The notes beneath the pieces were generated by a model, which was not told where the DNA came from, ran no database searches, and saw nothing but the letters and a program-made list of their open reading frames with translations. A stretch of 64,000 bases of DNA, from assembly GCA_964450305.1 (NCBI GenBank), contig CAYVFB010000007.1, positions 1 through 64,000 on the forward strand, in the 5' to 3' direction. The position numbers were made by a program, and so were the translations under genes. Of the stretch, positions 53,190 to 61,920 are shown piece by piece. Each line of letters opens with the position of its first letter. Position 1 is the stretch's first letter. This DNA is from JAAYJG01 sp964450305 (GTDB lineage Bacteria; Bacillota; Clostridia; DSM-8532).

Positions 53190-54016
53190 TCTGGTTTTTA
53201 CTGGTCATCGTCACTGTTTTCTTTTTGTACATCATTGAAAATTTTATCCGATCGCGATCGCCGGGGAATAACAAGGCCTGGTTCTTTCAGCCGGTTTATC
53301 GGTTGATCAAACTGATAGGTAAAAAAGACCTGAACGAAGGCTGCGCCTGCCGATGGTACTCGGTTGCTTCCTGCTGGTTTGCATGTTGCGCGCTGTATTT
53401 TACGGTGATGGGCAGTCATTTGGTATTGGTATACGCGTCCATTGTCATGATGGAGCTGTTTATGCTGGCAGGTGCATGGAACCATGGGGAAGCTTTCGCA
53501 GCCATGGCAGCCCAAAGGGGAATTGTCCGGTTGCTGATTTGCGCTTTTTCCGGCCTTGTTTGTGCGGCATCGGTGTTTCATATTACTGGAAGCCTGAACC
53601 TGAAAATAATATCTGAATATTCCGGAGGACAGGGTTTGCTGCTGCAGCTTCCTCTCACTTTTATGGCCATGTTAGCGGTGATGTTAACCCGTGGAAACCT
53701 TCTGTTTTTTGATTTCAATATCGCCGGAAAAGGCATAGGCTTTGTGGATTCACCCCTTGCTGTTCCATATGGCGGTTGGAGCCTTGCTCTGGTGCAGATC
53801 ACCCACTGGGTGGAAATTGGTGTTTGGGTGAAGCTGGTGTCTGTGTTCTTACCTTTCAACCCTTGGGTGTCCTTTGCGATATCGGCGTTTGGCTACTTTG
53901 TTTTTTTATTGCTGGACGGTTTTGTCTCCAAAGCCCAATGGAAAAAGGTTGCCCGTAACGCCCTGATATGCGGCGGGGGAATGTCGGTGATGAACTTTAT
54001 CTGGCTGGTTTTGTGA
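53174..54016 (+). CDS. NuoH/EchB-like membrane subunit lacking conserved acidic residues
   Basis: 280 residues, about eight spans. ATG 53174 overlaps the previous gene by 16 bases. PGNNKAWFFQPVYRLIKLIGK (residues 30-50) matches the EchB/NuoH loop that contacts the small subunit. DSPLAVPYGGWSLALVQITHW (about 191-211) matches the canonical EGPLTEYSG...LKLAHW region. Between them, where relatives have the PFDIPEAExE acidic cluster of the E-channel, this protein reads FFDFNIAGKGI (178-188), with all the glutamates gone. Confidence 0.8.
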   Translation: MLEGLIWFLLVIVTVFFLYIIENFIRSRSPGNNKAWFFQPVYRLIKLIGKKDLNEGCACRWYSVASCWFACCALYFTVMGSHLVLVYASIVMMELFMLAGAWNHGEAFAAMAAQRGIVRLLICAFSGLVCAASVFHITGSLNLKIISEYSGGQGLLLQLPLTFMAMLAVMLTRGNLLFFDFNIAGKGIGFVDSPLAVPYGGWSLALVQITHWVEIGVWVKLVSVFLPFNPWVSFAISAFGYFVFLLLDGFVSKAQWKKVARNALICGGGMSVMNFIWLVL

Positions 54017-54099
54017 TATAAAGGCTTTAAGGCTTTATGTTTTGATTTTGTTGAAAAGAACACCATCCTGATTAAACAGGAAAATTGAGGAGCGATACC

Positions 54100-54537
54100 A
54101 TGGGTTGGTTAGACAGGTTTAAATCCCGTTCCATTTCATTGCTGCCCATACAGGCCGGCGGGTGTACAGGTTGTGCGCTGCAGTTTTCCATGGCGCTGTC
54201 ACTGGAAACCGAAATCAAAGGCATCACCATCACGGTAAACCCTAAGCATGCCGATGCGCTGCTGATTACCGGGTGCATCAATGAACAATCCCGTGAGGAA
54301 ATATTAAAGATTTATCATCAGATTCCCCAGCCAAAGGCAGTGATCGCGGCAGGTGCCTGCTCCTGTTCGGGCAGCCTGTTTCGCACTGCAGCCGGCAAGC
54401 TTTATACAGCAGAAGAAGTTCTGCCGGTTGATGCATGGATCCGCGGCTGCGCGCCTGGAATGCATGAAATGCTGGAAGCGGTTGTGAGGGCGTCCGAGGC
54501 AGGGTTGGAGAAAGAAGAAGGCGGGATGGAAGAATGA
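54100..54537 (+). CDS. NuoB/EchC-like [4Fe-4S] small subunit
   Basis: 145 residues, ATG 54100 after GAGGAG. Hydrogenase-type ligands for the proximal [4Fe-4S] cluster are all present: Cys22 and Cys25 (GGCTGCALQF), Cys87 (GACSCSG) and Cys117 (RGCAPG). The fold matches EchC/NuoB (HADALLITGCI...PKAVIAAGAC). The CxxC spacing is of the group 4 hydrogenase type, not the CC pair of complex I. It overlaps the large-subunit gene by 4 bases (ATGA). Confidence 0.9.
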   Translation: MGWLDRFKSRSISLLPIQAGGCTGCALQFSMALSLETEIKGITITVNPKHADALLITGCINEQSREEILKIYHQIPQPKAVIAAGACSCSGSLFRTAAGKLYTAEEVLPVDAWIRGCAPGMHEMLEAVVRASEAGLEKEEGGMEE

Positions 54538-55895
54538 GTATAAGCTGGAACGAAGAACAAAGCTCAGTGCTTCAGGGAAAATGGTTTGCATTCAAATGCA
54601 TGGGTTATTCATTGCTGATGATGGATGCAACGCAGGAAAAGGATCAGGTTTCTTTGGAGTATATCTTTGAAAAGGCAGACCGGTGGGAGTCTGTACAAGC
54701 CACTGTTCCCTGTGACAGTGTTGTTCCTTCAGTGACGGAGGTATTTCCCCAGGGGGCTCAAATGCAAAATGAAATTGCCCAGGGATATCCGGTTACTTTC
54801 CAGCCCAAATCCACAACACAGGATCTTTCCAACTGCTCGACAATGGAGTGGGGCCCTTTTCATCCATTGCTTCCCCAGCCGATCAAGTTCCAGCTTGATA
54901 TGAAAGATGAACTGATCGAAAACGCGAAGCTGGTCACAGGCTATAACTACAGGGGCCTGGAGGAATTGTGTGAGGGTGGGAAGCCGGAGGATATTCTGGA
55001 AGTTCTGGAAAGAACCTCTGCGCTCAATGGCTTTCCGCTGGCATTTGCGTTCTCCCGCGCCATTGAACAGCTTCATGAGGTGCAAGTACCTGAACGGGCA
55101 CAATGGCTTCGGATGTTCCTGATGGAAATGACTTTTCTGCACGCCGGGCTGCAAAGCCTGAACAATGTGGCACGAAGCCTTGGACTGATGGCATGCAGCG
55201 CAAGGATTTTCAAGCTTTCAAGCCTGTATCAGGAAGCTGCGGCACTGATATGCCCAAGCCCGCATTTTTTCGGAATGTTGCAAACCGGAGGCTTAAGCCG
55301 GGACATTCCAAGAGAAACAATCTTTGCAGTCAATGCAATTCTACAGGAAATGGAGGGGGAATTAAGTGATATTCAAAGACATTGGCAGAATACAACCTCC
55401 ATCAGAAAAAGGCTTTCCGGCACGGGCAGGATCGATACAGAGCATGCCTGGATGATGACCGGGCGAATGCGCAGAGCGGCAGGCTTGACTGAAGACCTTC
55501 GCGGCCTGTCGGTATTGCCGTGGTCAAAGCTGAACCATGTAGTACCGCGAACAGATGGAAGTGACTGTTTTGCCCGTGCGATGCTGATGTTTGAGGATAC
55601 TTTACTGTCCCTGGATCTGCTCGATCAAATGGCTGCGGATCTTCCTAAAGGAAGCATAAAGACAGATTTCCGGATCAATGGATCCGGAGAGGTTTTAGTC
55701 TGTGAGCCGGAAGCCTTCGGCGGGATGGCAGTGCGTGTCCGCCAGAAGAGGGCAAGGATTCAATCCATCCGGATCAGAAATGCCGCAGCCTTGAATATTT
55801 CATTTCTGCCCCAATCCCTTAAAGGGATGGAAATCAATGATCTGCCTCTGGTTGTCTCGACCTTCGAATTGGATTTGTCAGCAATGGAGAAATAG
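54534..55895 (+). CDS. Fused NuoC-NuoD (EchD-EchE)-like large subunit lacking NiFe ligands
   Basis: 453 residues. Residues about 1-95 match the NuoC/EchD domain (VPSVTEVFPQG...EIAQGYPVTF). From residue 107 it matches the NuoD/EchE subunit: GPFHP (107-111), TGYNYRGLEEL (135-145), PERAQWLRMFLMEM. The first NiFe cysteine motif (RxCGxC) aligns with ERTSALNGF (159-167) and the C-terminal DPCxxC motif with ELDLSAMEK (445-453), so all four ligands are missing. The quinone-site Tyr/His pattern of complex I (HRG) is YRG here. It cannot be a NiFe hydrogenase; it belongs with the hydrogenase-related (Ehr) group. The electron acceptor is unknown. Confidence 0.85.
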   Translation: MSISWNEEQSSVLQGKWFAFKCMGYSLLMMDATQEKDQVSLEYIFEKADRWESVQATVPCDSVVPSVTEVFPQGAQMQNEIAQGYPVTFQPKSTTQDLSNCSTMEWGPFHPLLPQPIKFQLDMKDELIENAKLVTGYNYRGLEELCEGGKPEDILEVLERTSALNGFPLAFAFSRAIEQLHEVQVPERAQWLRMFLMEMTFLHAGLQSLNNVARSLGLMACSARIFKLSSLYQEAAALICPSPHFFGMLQTGGLSRDIPRETIFAVNAILQEMEGELSDIQRHWQNTTSIRKRLSGTGRIDTEHAWMMTGRMRRAAGLTEDLRGLSVLPWSKLNHVVPRTDGSDCFARAMLMFEDTLLSLDLLDQMAADLPKGSIKTDFRINGSGEVLVCEPEAFGGMAVRVRQKRARIQSIRIRNAAALNISFLPQSLKGMEINDLPLVVSTFELDLSAMEK

Positions 55896-55931
55896 CGAAG
55901 CTGGCTGTTGATAATAACTTTCACTGTTTCA

Positions 55932-55986
55932 TTTTGTATACAAAAAACAAAAATATATTCACAAAACCATTATCCTATGATATCAT
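55932..55986 (+). promoter_or_regulatory. rnf operon promoter with upstream palindrome
   Basis: -35 TTCACA (55958-55963), 17-base spacer, -10 TATCAT (55981-55986). A perfect TTTTGTATACAAAA palindrome (55932-55945) lies just upstream. About 150 bases of leader precede rnfC. A Rex-type operator (TTGTTAA..TTAACAA) is not present. Confidence 0.6.
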
Positions 55987-56140
55987 GATGAGGAAAAGTG
56001 GTTTTGTTTGCTTTGCATTTTCCGTGTGAAAAACAGACTGAAGGAAGTGCCCGTAGAAGATAGCAGAACAATACAAAATACGGTATTTATACAGAGAGAG
56101 AAAACAGAAAGAACCGGTCAAAATGAAATGAGGTGAACCT

Positions 56141-57454
56141 ATGTTAAACTGGATATTTCGCGGAGGTGTTCAGGCACCACACCGCAAGCATACCGCCGAA
56201 GTGAAAACCGTGACAATCGGCATCCCGTCCAGGGTCATCCTTCCCATGGTTCAGCACATTGGTGCCCCTTGCTCGCCCGTAGTGAAAAAGGGCGATACGG
56301 TGAAGGTGGGACAGGTGATCGGAAGCTCGGACGCCTATGTATCTTCACCGGTACATGCCAGCGTATCCGGCATGGTTACCCGCGTAGAGCCCATGCTTTA
56401 CGCCAGCGGCAAGCCGGTGATGTCTGTGGAGATAGAAGCCGACGGCAGGCAGGATGTTCATGAAAGCGTTGTTCCGCCGGTGATTCATACGAAGGATGAT
56501 TTCCTGAAAGCAATACGAAATTCGGGGCTTGTGGGCTTAGGCGGTGCAGGGTTTCCAACCCATGTGAAGCTGAACCCCCCGAAAGAAAACAAAATAGATT
56601 TCCTCATCATCAATGCTGCCGAGTGTGAACCCTATATCACCTCCGACTATCGTGAGCTGATGGAAAACCCCGACGGTATCCTCAAAGGCATTCAGCTTGT
56701 TCTGGATATGGTGGGTATTCCCAATGCCATTATTGGCATTGAAGACAACAAACCAAAAGCCATCCAGCTGCTATCTGAAAAAACTGTTAATGACAAAAGA
56801 ATTTCAGTAATGTCTCTTCCTGCAAGATATCCGCAGGGTGCTGAAAAAACGCTGATATACGCCACAACCGGAAGAAAGGTTCCGCCGGGGGGAAAGCTTC
56901 CTGCCGATGTTGGCTGTGTTGTGTTAAACGTAAACACTGTTTCCTATATTGCAGCCTATGTTGAAACAGGCCTTCCAGTGGTTACAAAGCGCATGACCGT
57001 GGACGGGCCTGTTGTGAAGGAACCCAAAAATGTTTTCGTGCCTATCGGAACCTCGCTGAAGGATGTCTTCGATTTTTGCGGCGGTTTTACTTCCAGCCCG
57101 TTCAAAATCCTGATGGGCGGCCCAATGATGGGGATTGCTCAGTATTCCCTGGAAACCTCGGTCATTAAAAACACAAACGCAATTCTTGCGCTGGATAAAA
57201 GTGAAGGGGATCTTCCTTCCGAGTCGGCCTGTATCCGCTGCGGCCGGTGTGTGGAAGCCTGCCCGATGAACCTGATACCCTCCGATATCAACAGGCTTGT
57301 AATGGCGGGGAAATATGACGAGCTTGACAAGTTTCATGTGCTGGACTGCATTGAATGCGGCAGCTGCTCGTATGCATGTCCGGCTAAAAGGTATTTGGTT
57401 CAGTCCATACGAATGGGTAAGGATGAGGTGCGCAAGAATGCCAAAAAGGCATAA
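56141..57454 (+). CDS. rnfC: Rnf electron transport complex subunit C
   Basis: 437 residues, ATG after GAGGTGA. Peripheral subunit that binds NADH and FMN and carries two [4Fe-4S] clusters. GLVGLGGAGFPTHVKL (about residues 128-143) is the flavin/NADH region, as in NuoF-like proteins, followed by INAAECEPYITSDYR. The two ferredoxin motifs are CIRCGRCVEACP and CIECGSCSYACP. Membrane-peripheral, cytoplasmic side. First gene of rnfCDGEAB, the order in Acetobacterium and Clostridium. Confidence 0.96.
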   Translation: MLNWIFRGGVQAPHRKHTAEVKTVTIGIPSRVILPMVQHIGAPCSPVVKKGDTVKVGQVIGSSDAYVSSPVHASVSGMVTRVEPMLYASGKPVMSVEIEADGRQDVHESVVPPVIHTKDDFLKAIRNSGLVGLGGAGFPTHVKLNPPKENKIDFLIINAAECEPYITSDYRELMENPDGILKGIQLVLDMVGIPNAIIGIEDNKPKAIQLLSEKTVNDKRISVMSLPARYPQGAEKTLIYATTGRKVPPGGKLPADVGCVVLNVNTVSYIAAYVETGLPVVTKRMTVDGPVVKEPKNVFVPIGTSLKDVFDFCGGFTSSPFKILMGGPMMGIAQYSLETSVIKNTNAILALDKSEGDLPSESACIRCGRCVEACPMNLIPSDINRLVMAGKYDELDKFHVLDCIECGSCSYACPAKRYLVQSIRMGKDEVRKNAKKA

Positions 57455-57592
57455 GGTGTGCCTGGCGACAGGTATTGAGTAGAATTGAGTATTGGTTTCA
57501 CTACGGTGTTTTTTGAGTGAATGCGTGAAATCAGGTATTAAAAATATGTAGACACATTCAGTTGAAACAGAGAGAATTGAGGTGAATCGGCT

Positions 57593-58537
57593 TTGGAAAA
57601 CAGATTGTTTGTCAGCTCGTCTCCTCATCTGAGGGATCATGTCTCAACCCAGAGTATCATACGTGATGTCCTGATCGCCCTTGTACCTGCAGCAGCGGCA
57701 GGGGTATGGTTTTATGGCCTGCGGTCATTGCTGGTGATTGTTGTAACAATGGCTGCGGCTGTCGCTTCGGAATACCTGATGCGGCTTGGGTTGAAAAGAG
57801 AACAGACCGTGTCTGATTTAAGCGCTGCTGTAACCGGTTTATTACTGGCACTGAACCTGCCACCCACCATCCCCATCTGGATGGCGATTGTCGGTGCGGT
57901 TCTGGCGGTGGCATTGATCAAGCAGCTTTTTGGCGGGCTTGGACAGAACTTCATGAACCCGGCCATGGGGGCGAGGGTCATGATGGTGGTAGCCTGGGCC
58001 GGCAGAATGACAGCCTGGATCGATCCAGCCACCGACGCGGTGACATCGGCCACACCTCTTGGCATTCTAAAGGAGGGTGGCACCAAGGCTTTATATTTGG
58101 ACATGTTCTGGGGAAACATCGCCGGTTGTATCGGTGAAACCTCGGCCTTTGCCATATTATTGGGTTTTGCATATCTGCTTTTCCGAAAAGTGATCACCTG
58201 GCGAATCCCTGTGATCTTTACCGGAACAGTTGCGATTTTAACCTGGGTATTAGGACCGGAAGGCATGTTTACCGGCGATCCGCTGTATCATGTATTGGGC
58301 GGCGGGCTTTTGCTGGGTGCGGTATTTATGGCTACCGACTATGTGACCAGTCCAATCACCCAAAAGGGAACTGTGATTTATGCCATTGGCTGTGGTGTTT
58401 TAACCACGCTGTTCCGCCTGTATGGCAACAATGCGGAGGGAGTTTCCTTCGCCATCATCCTGATGAATGTCGTAACGCCGCTGATAGACCGTTACACCGT
58501 ACCGGTCAGCTTTGGAGGTGAACGCCGTGTGGGATAG
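57593..58537 (+). CDS. rnfD: Rnf complex subunit D
   Basis: 314 residues, about ten membrane spans. TTG start at 57593 with GAGGTGA 7 bases upstream; no ATG is available. DAVTSATPL (about residue 150) carries the Thr to which FMN is covalently attached. FTGDPLYHVLGGGLLLGAVFMATDY is the NqrB/RnfD family region. Part of the membrane core that couples electron transfer to ion movement. It overlaps rnfG by 11 bases. Confidence 0.95.
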   Translation: MENRLFVSSSPHLRDHVSTQSIIRDVLIALVPAAAAGVWFYGLRSLLVIVVTMAAAVASEYLMRLGLKREQTVSDLSAAVTGLLLALNLPPTIPIWMAIVGAVLAVALIKQLFGGLGQNFMNPAMGARVMMVVAWAGRMTAWIDPATDAVTSATPLGILKEGGTKALYLDMFWGNIAGCIGETSAFAILLGFAYLLFRKVITWRIPVIFTGTVAILTWVLGPEGMFTGDPLYHVLGGGLLLGAVFMATDYVTSPITQKGTVIYAIGCGVLTTLFRLYGNNAEGVSFAIILMNVVTPLIDRYTVPVSFGGERRVG

Positions 58538-59105
58538 CATTATCAAACCAACCCTGGTGCTTTTCATTGTTTGTGTTGTCATTGCAGGCTCGCTGGCCTA
58601 CGTGAACAGTATAACCATCGATACCATACAGCAAAACACACTGCTTCAGCAGGAAGAATTCCGCCGCCAGGTTCTAAAGGAAGCAAAGACATTTGAGCAG
58701 GTTCAGCAGAAGGGTATTGCTGAGGAAGTGAAAGATATTTATACCGGTTATGCAGGAGACGACCCTGTGGGCTATGTCGTTGAGGTTGTCTCAAAGGGGT
58801 ATGGCGGTGCCATCAGCATGACGGTGGGTGTGAATATGGAAGGTGTCATCACCGGCATTGTCATTGGCAGTAACAATGAAACCCCCGGTCTTGGCTCAAA
58901 AGCCACAGGCGGGGATTTTATCAGTCAGCTCAGCGCCATCACCCTGAGTGACATTTCCCAAAACGCGCTGGTTGTCGTGAAGCAGCAGCCAAAAGCCAAC
59001 AACGAGGTGCAGGCTGTTTCCGGAGCGACCATTTCTTCACGCGGTATTACCAGAGGTGTTCAGGCAGCTCTTGACGCTGTGAAAACTGTAAAGGGGGGAG
59101 ACTGA
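58527..59105 (+). CDS. rnfG: Rnf complex subunit G
   Basis: 192 residues. GTG 58527 is chosen with GGAGGTGA upstream; TTG 58512 is in frame but overlaps it. One N-terminal membrane helix (about residues 7-28) and an extracytoplasmic FMN-binding domain with VSGATISSRGIT near residue 165, where FMN links to the Thr of SGAT. NETPGLGSKA is also conserved. rnfE follows after one base. Confidence 0.95.
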   Translation: MWDSIIKPTLVLFIVCVVIAGSLAYVNSITIDTIQQNTLLQQEEFRRQVLKEAKTFEQVQQKGIAEEVKDIYTGYAGDDPVGYVVEVVSKGYGGAISMTVGVNMEGVITGIVIGSNNETPGLGSKATGGDFISQLSAITLSDISQNALVVVKQQPKANNEVQAVSGATISSRGITRGVQAALDAVKTVKGGD

Positions 59106-59106
59106 T

Positions 59107-59793
59107 ATGGCCAAAGCAAAATCAAAATCTCTGCCGACCTTAACAAATGGCTTTTTTAAGGAGAACCCTGTATTAAGGCTTGTATTGGGTACATGCCCCA
59201 CGCTGGCGGTGACGACAATGGCAAAGAACGCGATTGGTATGGGTATTGCCGCTACCTTCGTGCTTCTTGGGTCCAACATCGTCATATCCCTGATCCGAAA
59301 AATTGTTCCGGACAAGGTTAGAATTCCAGTCTTCATAACGGTTATCGCGGGGTTTACAACGATTGTCCAGATGCTGCTGCAGGCTTTTGCACCGGATATA
59401 TATAAAGAACTGGGCATTTATATCCCTCTTATCGTTGTAAACTGTATCATATTAGCCCGGGCAGAGATGTTTGCCTGTAAAAATTCCGTAGGAATGTCCA
59501 TCCTCGACGCTCTGGGCATGGGTGCAGGCTTTACCATCGCGCTGTTGATCATGGGCTCCATCCGCGAAATCCTGGGTTCAGGCACATGGATGGGCATTAC
59601 ACTAACAAAGAACCTGTTTGATCCAGCCGTTCTGATGATCCTGCCGCCAGGAGGCTTCCTGGCCTTTGGTTTTATTATTGCAGCCATGAACAAGTTTTCC
59701 TCTTTGAAGATCAGAAACAAGGAAATTGCGTCGGGCTGCGGCATGAATTGTCCCGGCTGCAGCAACGGTATCGATGGAGGTGATCCGGCATGA
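59107..59793 (+). CDS. rnfE: Rnf complex subunit E
   Basis: 228 residues, six membrane spans, homologous to RnfA. FKENPVLRLVLGTCPTLAVTT near the N-terminus and VNCIILARAEMFACKNSVG in the second half hold the paired cysteines that, with RnfA, ligate an intramembrane [2Fe-2S] cluster. The C-terminus carries CGMNCPGC (three cysteines), an extra possible metal site on the cytoplasmic face. It overlaps rnfA by 4 bases. Confidence 0.95.
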   Translation: MAKAKSKSLPTLTNGFFKENPVLRLVLGTCPTLAVTTMAKNAIGMGIAATFVLLGSNIVISLIRKIVPDKVRIPVFITVIAGFTTIVQMLLQAFAPDIYKELGIYIPLIVVNCIILARAEMFACKNSVGMSILDALGMGAGFTIALLIMGSIREILGSGTWMGITLTKNLFDPAVLMILPPGGFLAFGFIIAAMNKFSSLKIRNKEIASGCGMNCPGCSNGIDGGDPA

Positions 59794-60371
59794 AGGAAAT
59801 CATTTTGATTGCGATATCGGCGATTTTAGTTGAAAACTTTGTTTTGTCCAAGTTTTTGGGTATATGCCCGTTCCTCGGGGTATCCAAGAAATCTTCAACA
59901 GCCCTGGGCATGGGCGGCGCGGTGATTTTTGTCATGGTACTGTCCTCCGCTGCCACCTGGGCGGTGAATGAATACCTTTTAAAGCCATTTGACCTGGTCT
60001 ATATGCAAACCATCGCATTTATCCTGGTGATCGCTGCACTGGTGCAATTTGTTGAAACCGTGCTGAAAAAGCTTCTGCCTGCGCTGTATAAGGCCCTGGG
60101 GATTTACCTTCCGCTGATCACCACAAACTGTGCAGTGTTGGGCTCTGCTCTTTTAAACATGGAAAGGAACTACACCTTCCTTCAAGCCGTTGTTTTTGGC
60201 TTTTCAGCCGCAGCAGGGTTTTCACTGGCGTTGATCATTTTTTCCGGTGTTCGCGAAAGAATGGAAACCAATGATATTCCGGTTGCGTTCCAGGGGCTGC
60301 CCATCACATTGATCGCAGCAGCGCTGGTATCCGTTGCCTTTATCGGTTTCACGGGCTTGTTTGGAATTTAA
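59790..60371 (+). CDS. rnfA: Rnf complex subunit A
   Basis: 193 residues, six membrane spans. NFVLSKFLGICPFLGVSKK and LITTNCAVLGSALLN contain the conserved cysteines of the RnfA/RnfE [2Fe-2S] site. Normal length. Translation is probably coupled to rnfE through the ATGA overlap. A 101-base gap precedes rnfB. Confidence 0.96.
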   Translation: MKEIILIAISAILVENFVLSKFLGICPFLGVSKKSSTALGMGGAVIFVMVLSSAATWAVNEYLLKPFDLVYMQTIAFILVIAALVQFVETVLKKLLPALYKALGIYLPLITTNCAVLGSALLNMERNYTFLQAVVFGFSAAAGFSLALIIFSGVRERMETNDIPVAFQGLPITLIAAALVSVAFIGFTGLFGI

Positions 60372-60472
60372 CGGTAAGAAGAAAGAATAGTGGATATAGC
60401 TGATCTGGTTATTGTTGAAAGTTAAAACCGGATTGTTGGGTAAGGTTGTTTTACAGAGAGTGAGGTGACTTT

Positions 60473-61270
60473 ATGATGCAAATAATGATCCCAATCCTCA
60501 TCATATCAGGCATGGGTTTGGTTTTTGGCCTGGCGTTGTCTTATGCGTCCAAAAAGTTTGCCGTGGAAGCCGATGAACGCGTCGAGGCGGTTCGTGGCGC
60601 TTTACCCGGCGCAAACTGCGGGGCTTGCGGGTATAGCGGCTGTGATCAGTATGCCGATGCGATCGTTGCAGGGGCTGAGATCAACAAATGCCCGGTTGGC
60701 GGAAATGCTGTTGTCGAACAGATTAGCGAGATCATGGGTGTGGAAGCGTCTTCCATTGAAAAGTATGTTGCCAGGGTCATGTGCAATGGTACCTGGGATA
60801 AAGTACTAATTAAATTTGACTATGATGGCATTACCGACTGCAAATCGGCTGCTACCATGGCCGGAGGGCCATCTGCCTGCATTTATGGTTGTGTGGGCCT
60901 GGGAAGCTGCAAAAAGGTATGTCCTTTTGGCGCGATTGAAGTGCATAACGGACTGGCGAGAATCATCGAATCAAAGTGCAATGCCTGTGGGAAATGCGTT
61001 GCCGAATGTCCAAAGACCATCATCAAGCTGGTTCCTGCGAAGGCCGAGGTATCGGTTGTCTGCAGCAACCACGAAAAGGGTGCTGTTGCCCGCAAAAACT
61101 GCAAGGTTTCCTGTATCGCCTGTCAAAAATGCGTGAAGGAATGCCCCATGAATGCAATTACGATGGATAATCTGTGCGCGGTGATCGATACATCCATATG
61201 TGATAATTGCGGTAAATGCATCGCAGTTTGTCCTTCAGGCACGATTTTAAAATATCAGGGACATCATTAA
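60473..61270 (+). CDS. rnfB: Rnf complex subunit B, polyferredoxin
   Basis: 265 residues, ATG after GAGGTGA. One N-terminal membrane helix, then the RnfB-type cluster motif GANCGACGYSGCDQYADA, followed by four ferredoxin CxxCxxCxxxCP-type motifs, including CNACGKCVAECP, CIACQKCVKECP and CDNCGKCIAVCP. It accepts electrons from reduced ferredoxin and passes them into the complex. Last gene of the operon. Confidence 0.96.
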   Translation: MMQIMIPILIISGMGLVFGLALSYASKKFAVEADERVEAVRGALPGANCGACGYSGCDQYADAIVAGAEINKCPVGGNAVVEQISEIMGVEASSIEKYVARVMCNGTWDKVLIKFDYDGITDCKSAATMAGGPSACIYGCVGLGSCKKVCPFGAIEVHNGLARIIESKCNACGKCVAECPKTIIKLVPAKAEVSVVCSNHEKGAVARKNCKVSCIACQKCVKECPMNAITMDNLCAVIDTSICDNCGKCIAVCPSGTILKYQGHH

Positions 61271-61527
61271 ATGATGCTGCCATTCATACAGTTATCATGG
61301 GGCATCCAAGCCCCCAACAAAAAAACGTTTGAAATGAAAAAGCGATTATGAACCTATAAAAAAGGATTCTGATGGATGGCAGGAGTTAATTACTCAACTT
61401 TCCCACCTCAACTTGTGAGTAGTGTTTTGAGGCGCTGATATAGGCAAACGGATGTGTGATTCACATCTCCGTCGTTAGCATGCTGTTTAGGCTGGCACCC
61501 AAAACACTGTGGGAAGGTTGATTTAAG
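61271..61527. other. Gap after rnfB
   Basis: Contains a GGGGC/GCCCC hairpin (61299-61314) without a downstream T-run on the plus strand. No gene is visible. Confidence 0.5.
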
Positions 61528-61556
61528 TAAACAAAAAACGCAGGTTGTGATATAAT
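61528..61556 (+). promoter_or_regulatory. Possible promoter immediately before repeat copy B
   Basis: Weak -35 TAAACA (61528-61533), 17-base spacer, TATAAT (61551-61556). Its transcript would start at the left end of the repeat and pass through it into the lipoprotein gene, a leader of about 360 bases. Confidence 0.5.
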
Positions 61557-61561
61557 GGTAA

Positions 61562-61885
61562 TTATCAAATGCTCCTAGGACCCCTGCCTCAGAGCGTATT
61601 TTTGCCCTTTAGGCAAAAAACGCGTGGGATACAAAAACCGATTTTACCTTCAGTGGCGGGTTTCAATCCCCCACTGAAGGAGGCTGGTCGCAAGCTGAAG
61701 CTTGCTGCTCGCCCATGCAACCTGGCTCGCGGACCGTTCATAACTGCCAGAGACAGTTATGAACCAGTTGCACACAAAACGCGCAAGTCAGGAGTGTACC
61801 GCAGGCTTCAGCTGAGGAACACTCCCCCTGAAGGTGCTTTCAGCGCCCGCGTTTTGGCGCACAATTCGCGCAAGCGCTCATTGAA
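61562..61885 (+). repeat. 324-bp multi-hairpin repeat, copy B
   Basis: Begins TTATCAAATGCTCC and ends CGCGCAAGCGCTCATTGAA. Hairpins in order: TTTTTGCC/GGCAAAAA, CCTTCAGTGG/CCACTGAAGG with loop containing GTTTCAATC, GCAAGCT/AGCTTGC, GTTCATAACTG/CAGTTATGAAC, GGAGTGT/ACACTCC and GGTGCT/AGCGCC. Copy A at 27678-28059 is the inverted counterpart. Open frames within it are conserved only because the DNA is. Confidence 0.85.
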
Positions 61886-61920
61886 TTAGCTGAATGATCA
61901 GCTTGGAGGGAGAGAATGAT

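Noticed and set aside
54534..55895. Annotation as NiFe hydrogenase large subunit
   Set aside because: Both cysteine-pair motifs are absent, so NiFe binding is not possible.
56924..57640. 238-codon minus-strand frame
   Set aside because: Antisense shadow of rnfC.
61661..61682. GTTTCAATCCC motif, resembling a CRISPR repeat, also at 27948-27960
   Set aside because: Each occurs once, as the loop side of a CCTTCAGTGG hairpin in the large repeat; there are no regularly spaced units and no cas genes.
61569..61889. 107-codon open frame in repeat copy B, and its counterpart on the minus strand at 27653-27967
   Set aside because: The protein similarity simply follows DNA identity of the repeat; the frame is built of hairpin arms and has no ribosome-binding site.
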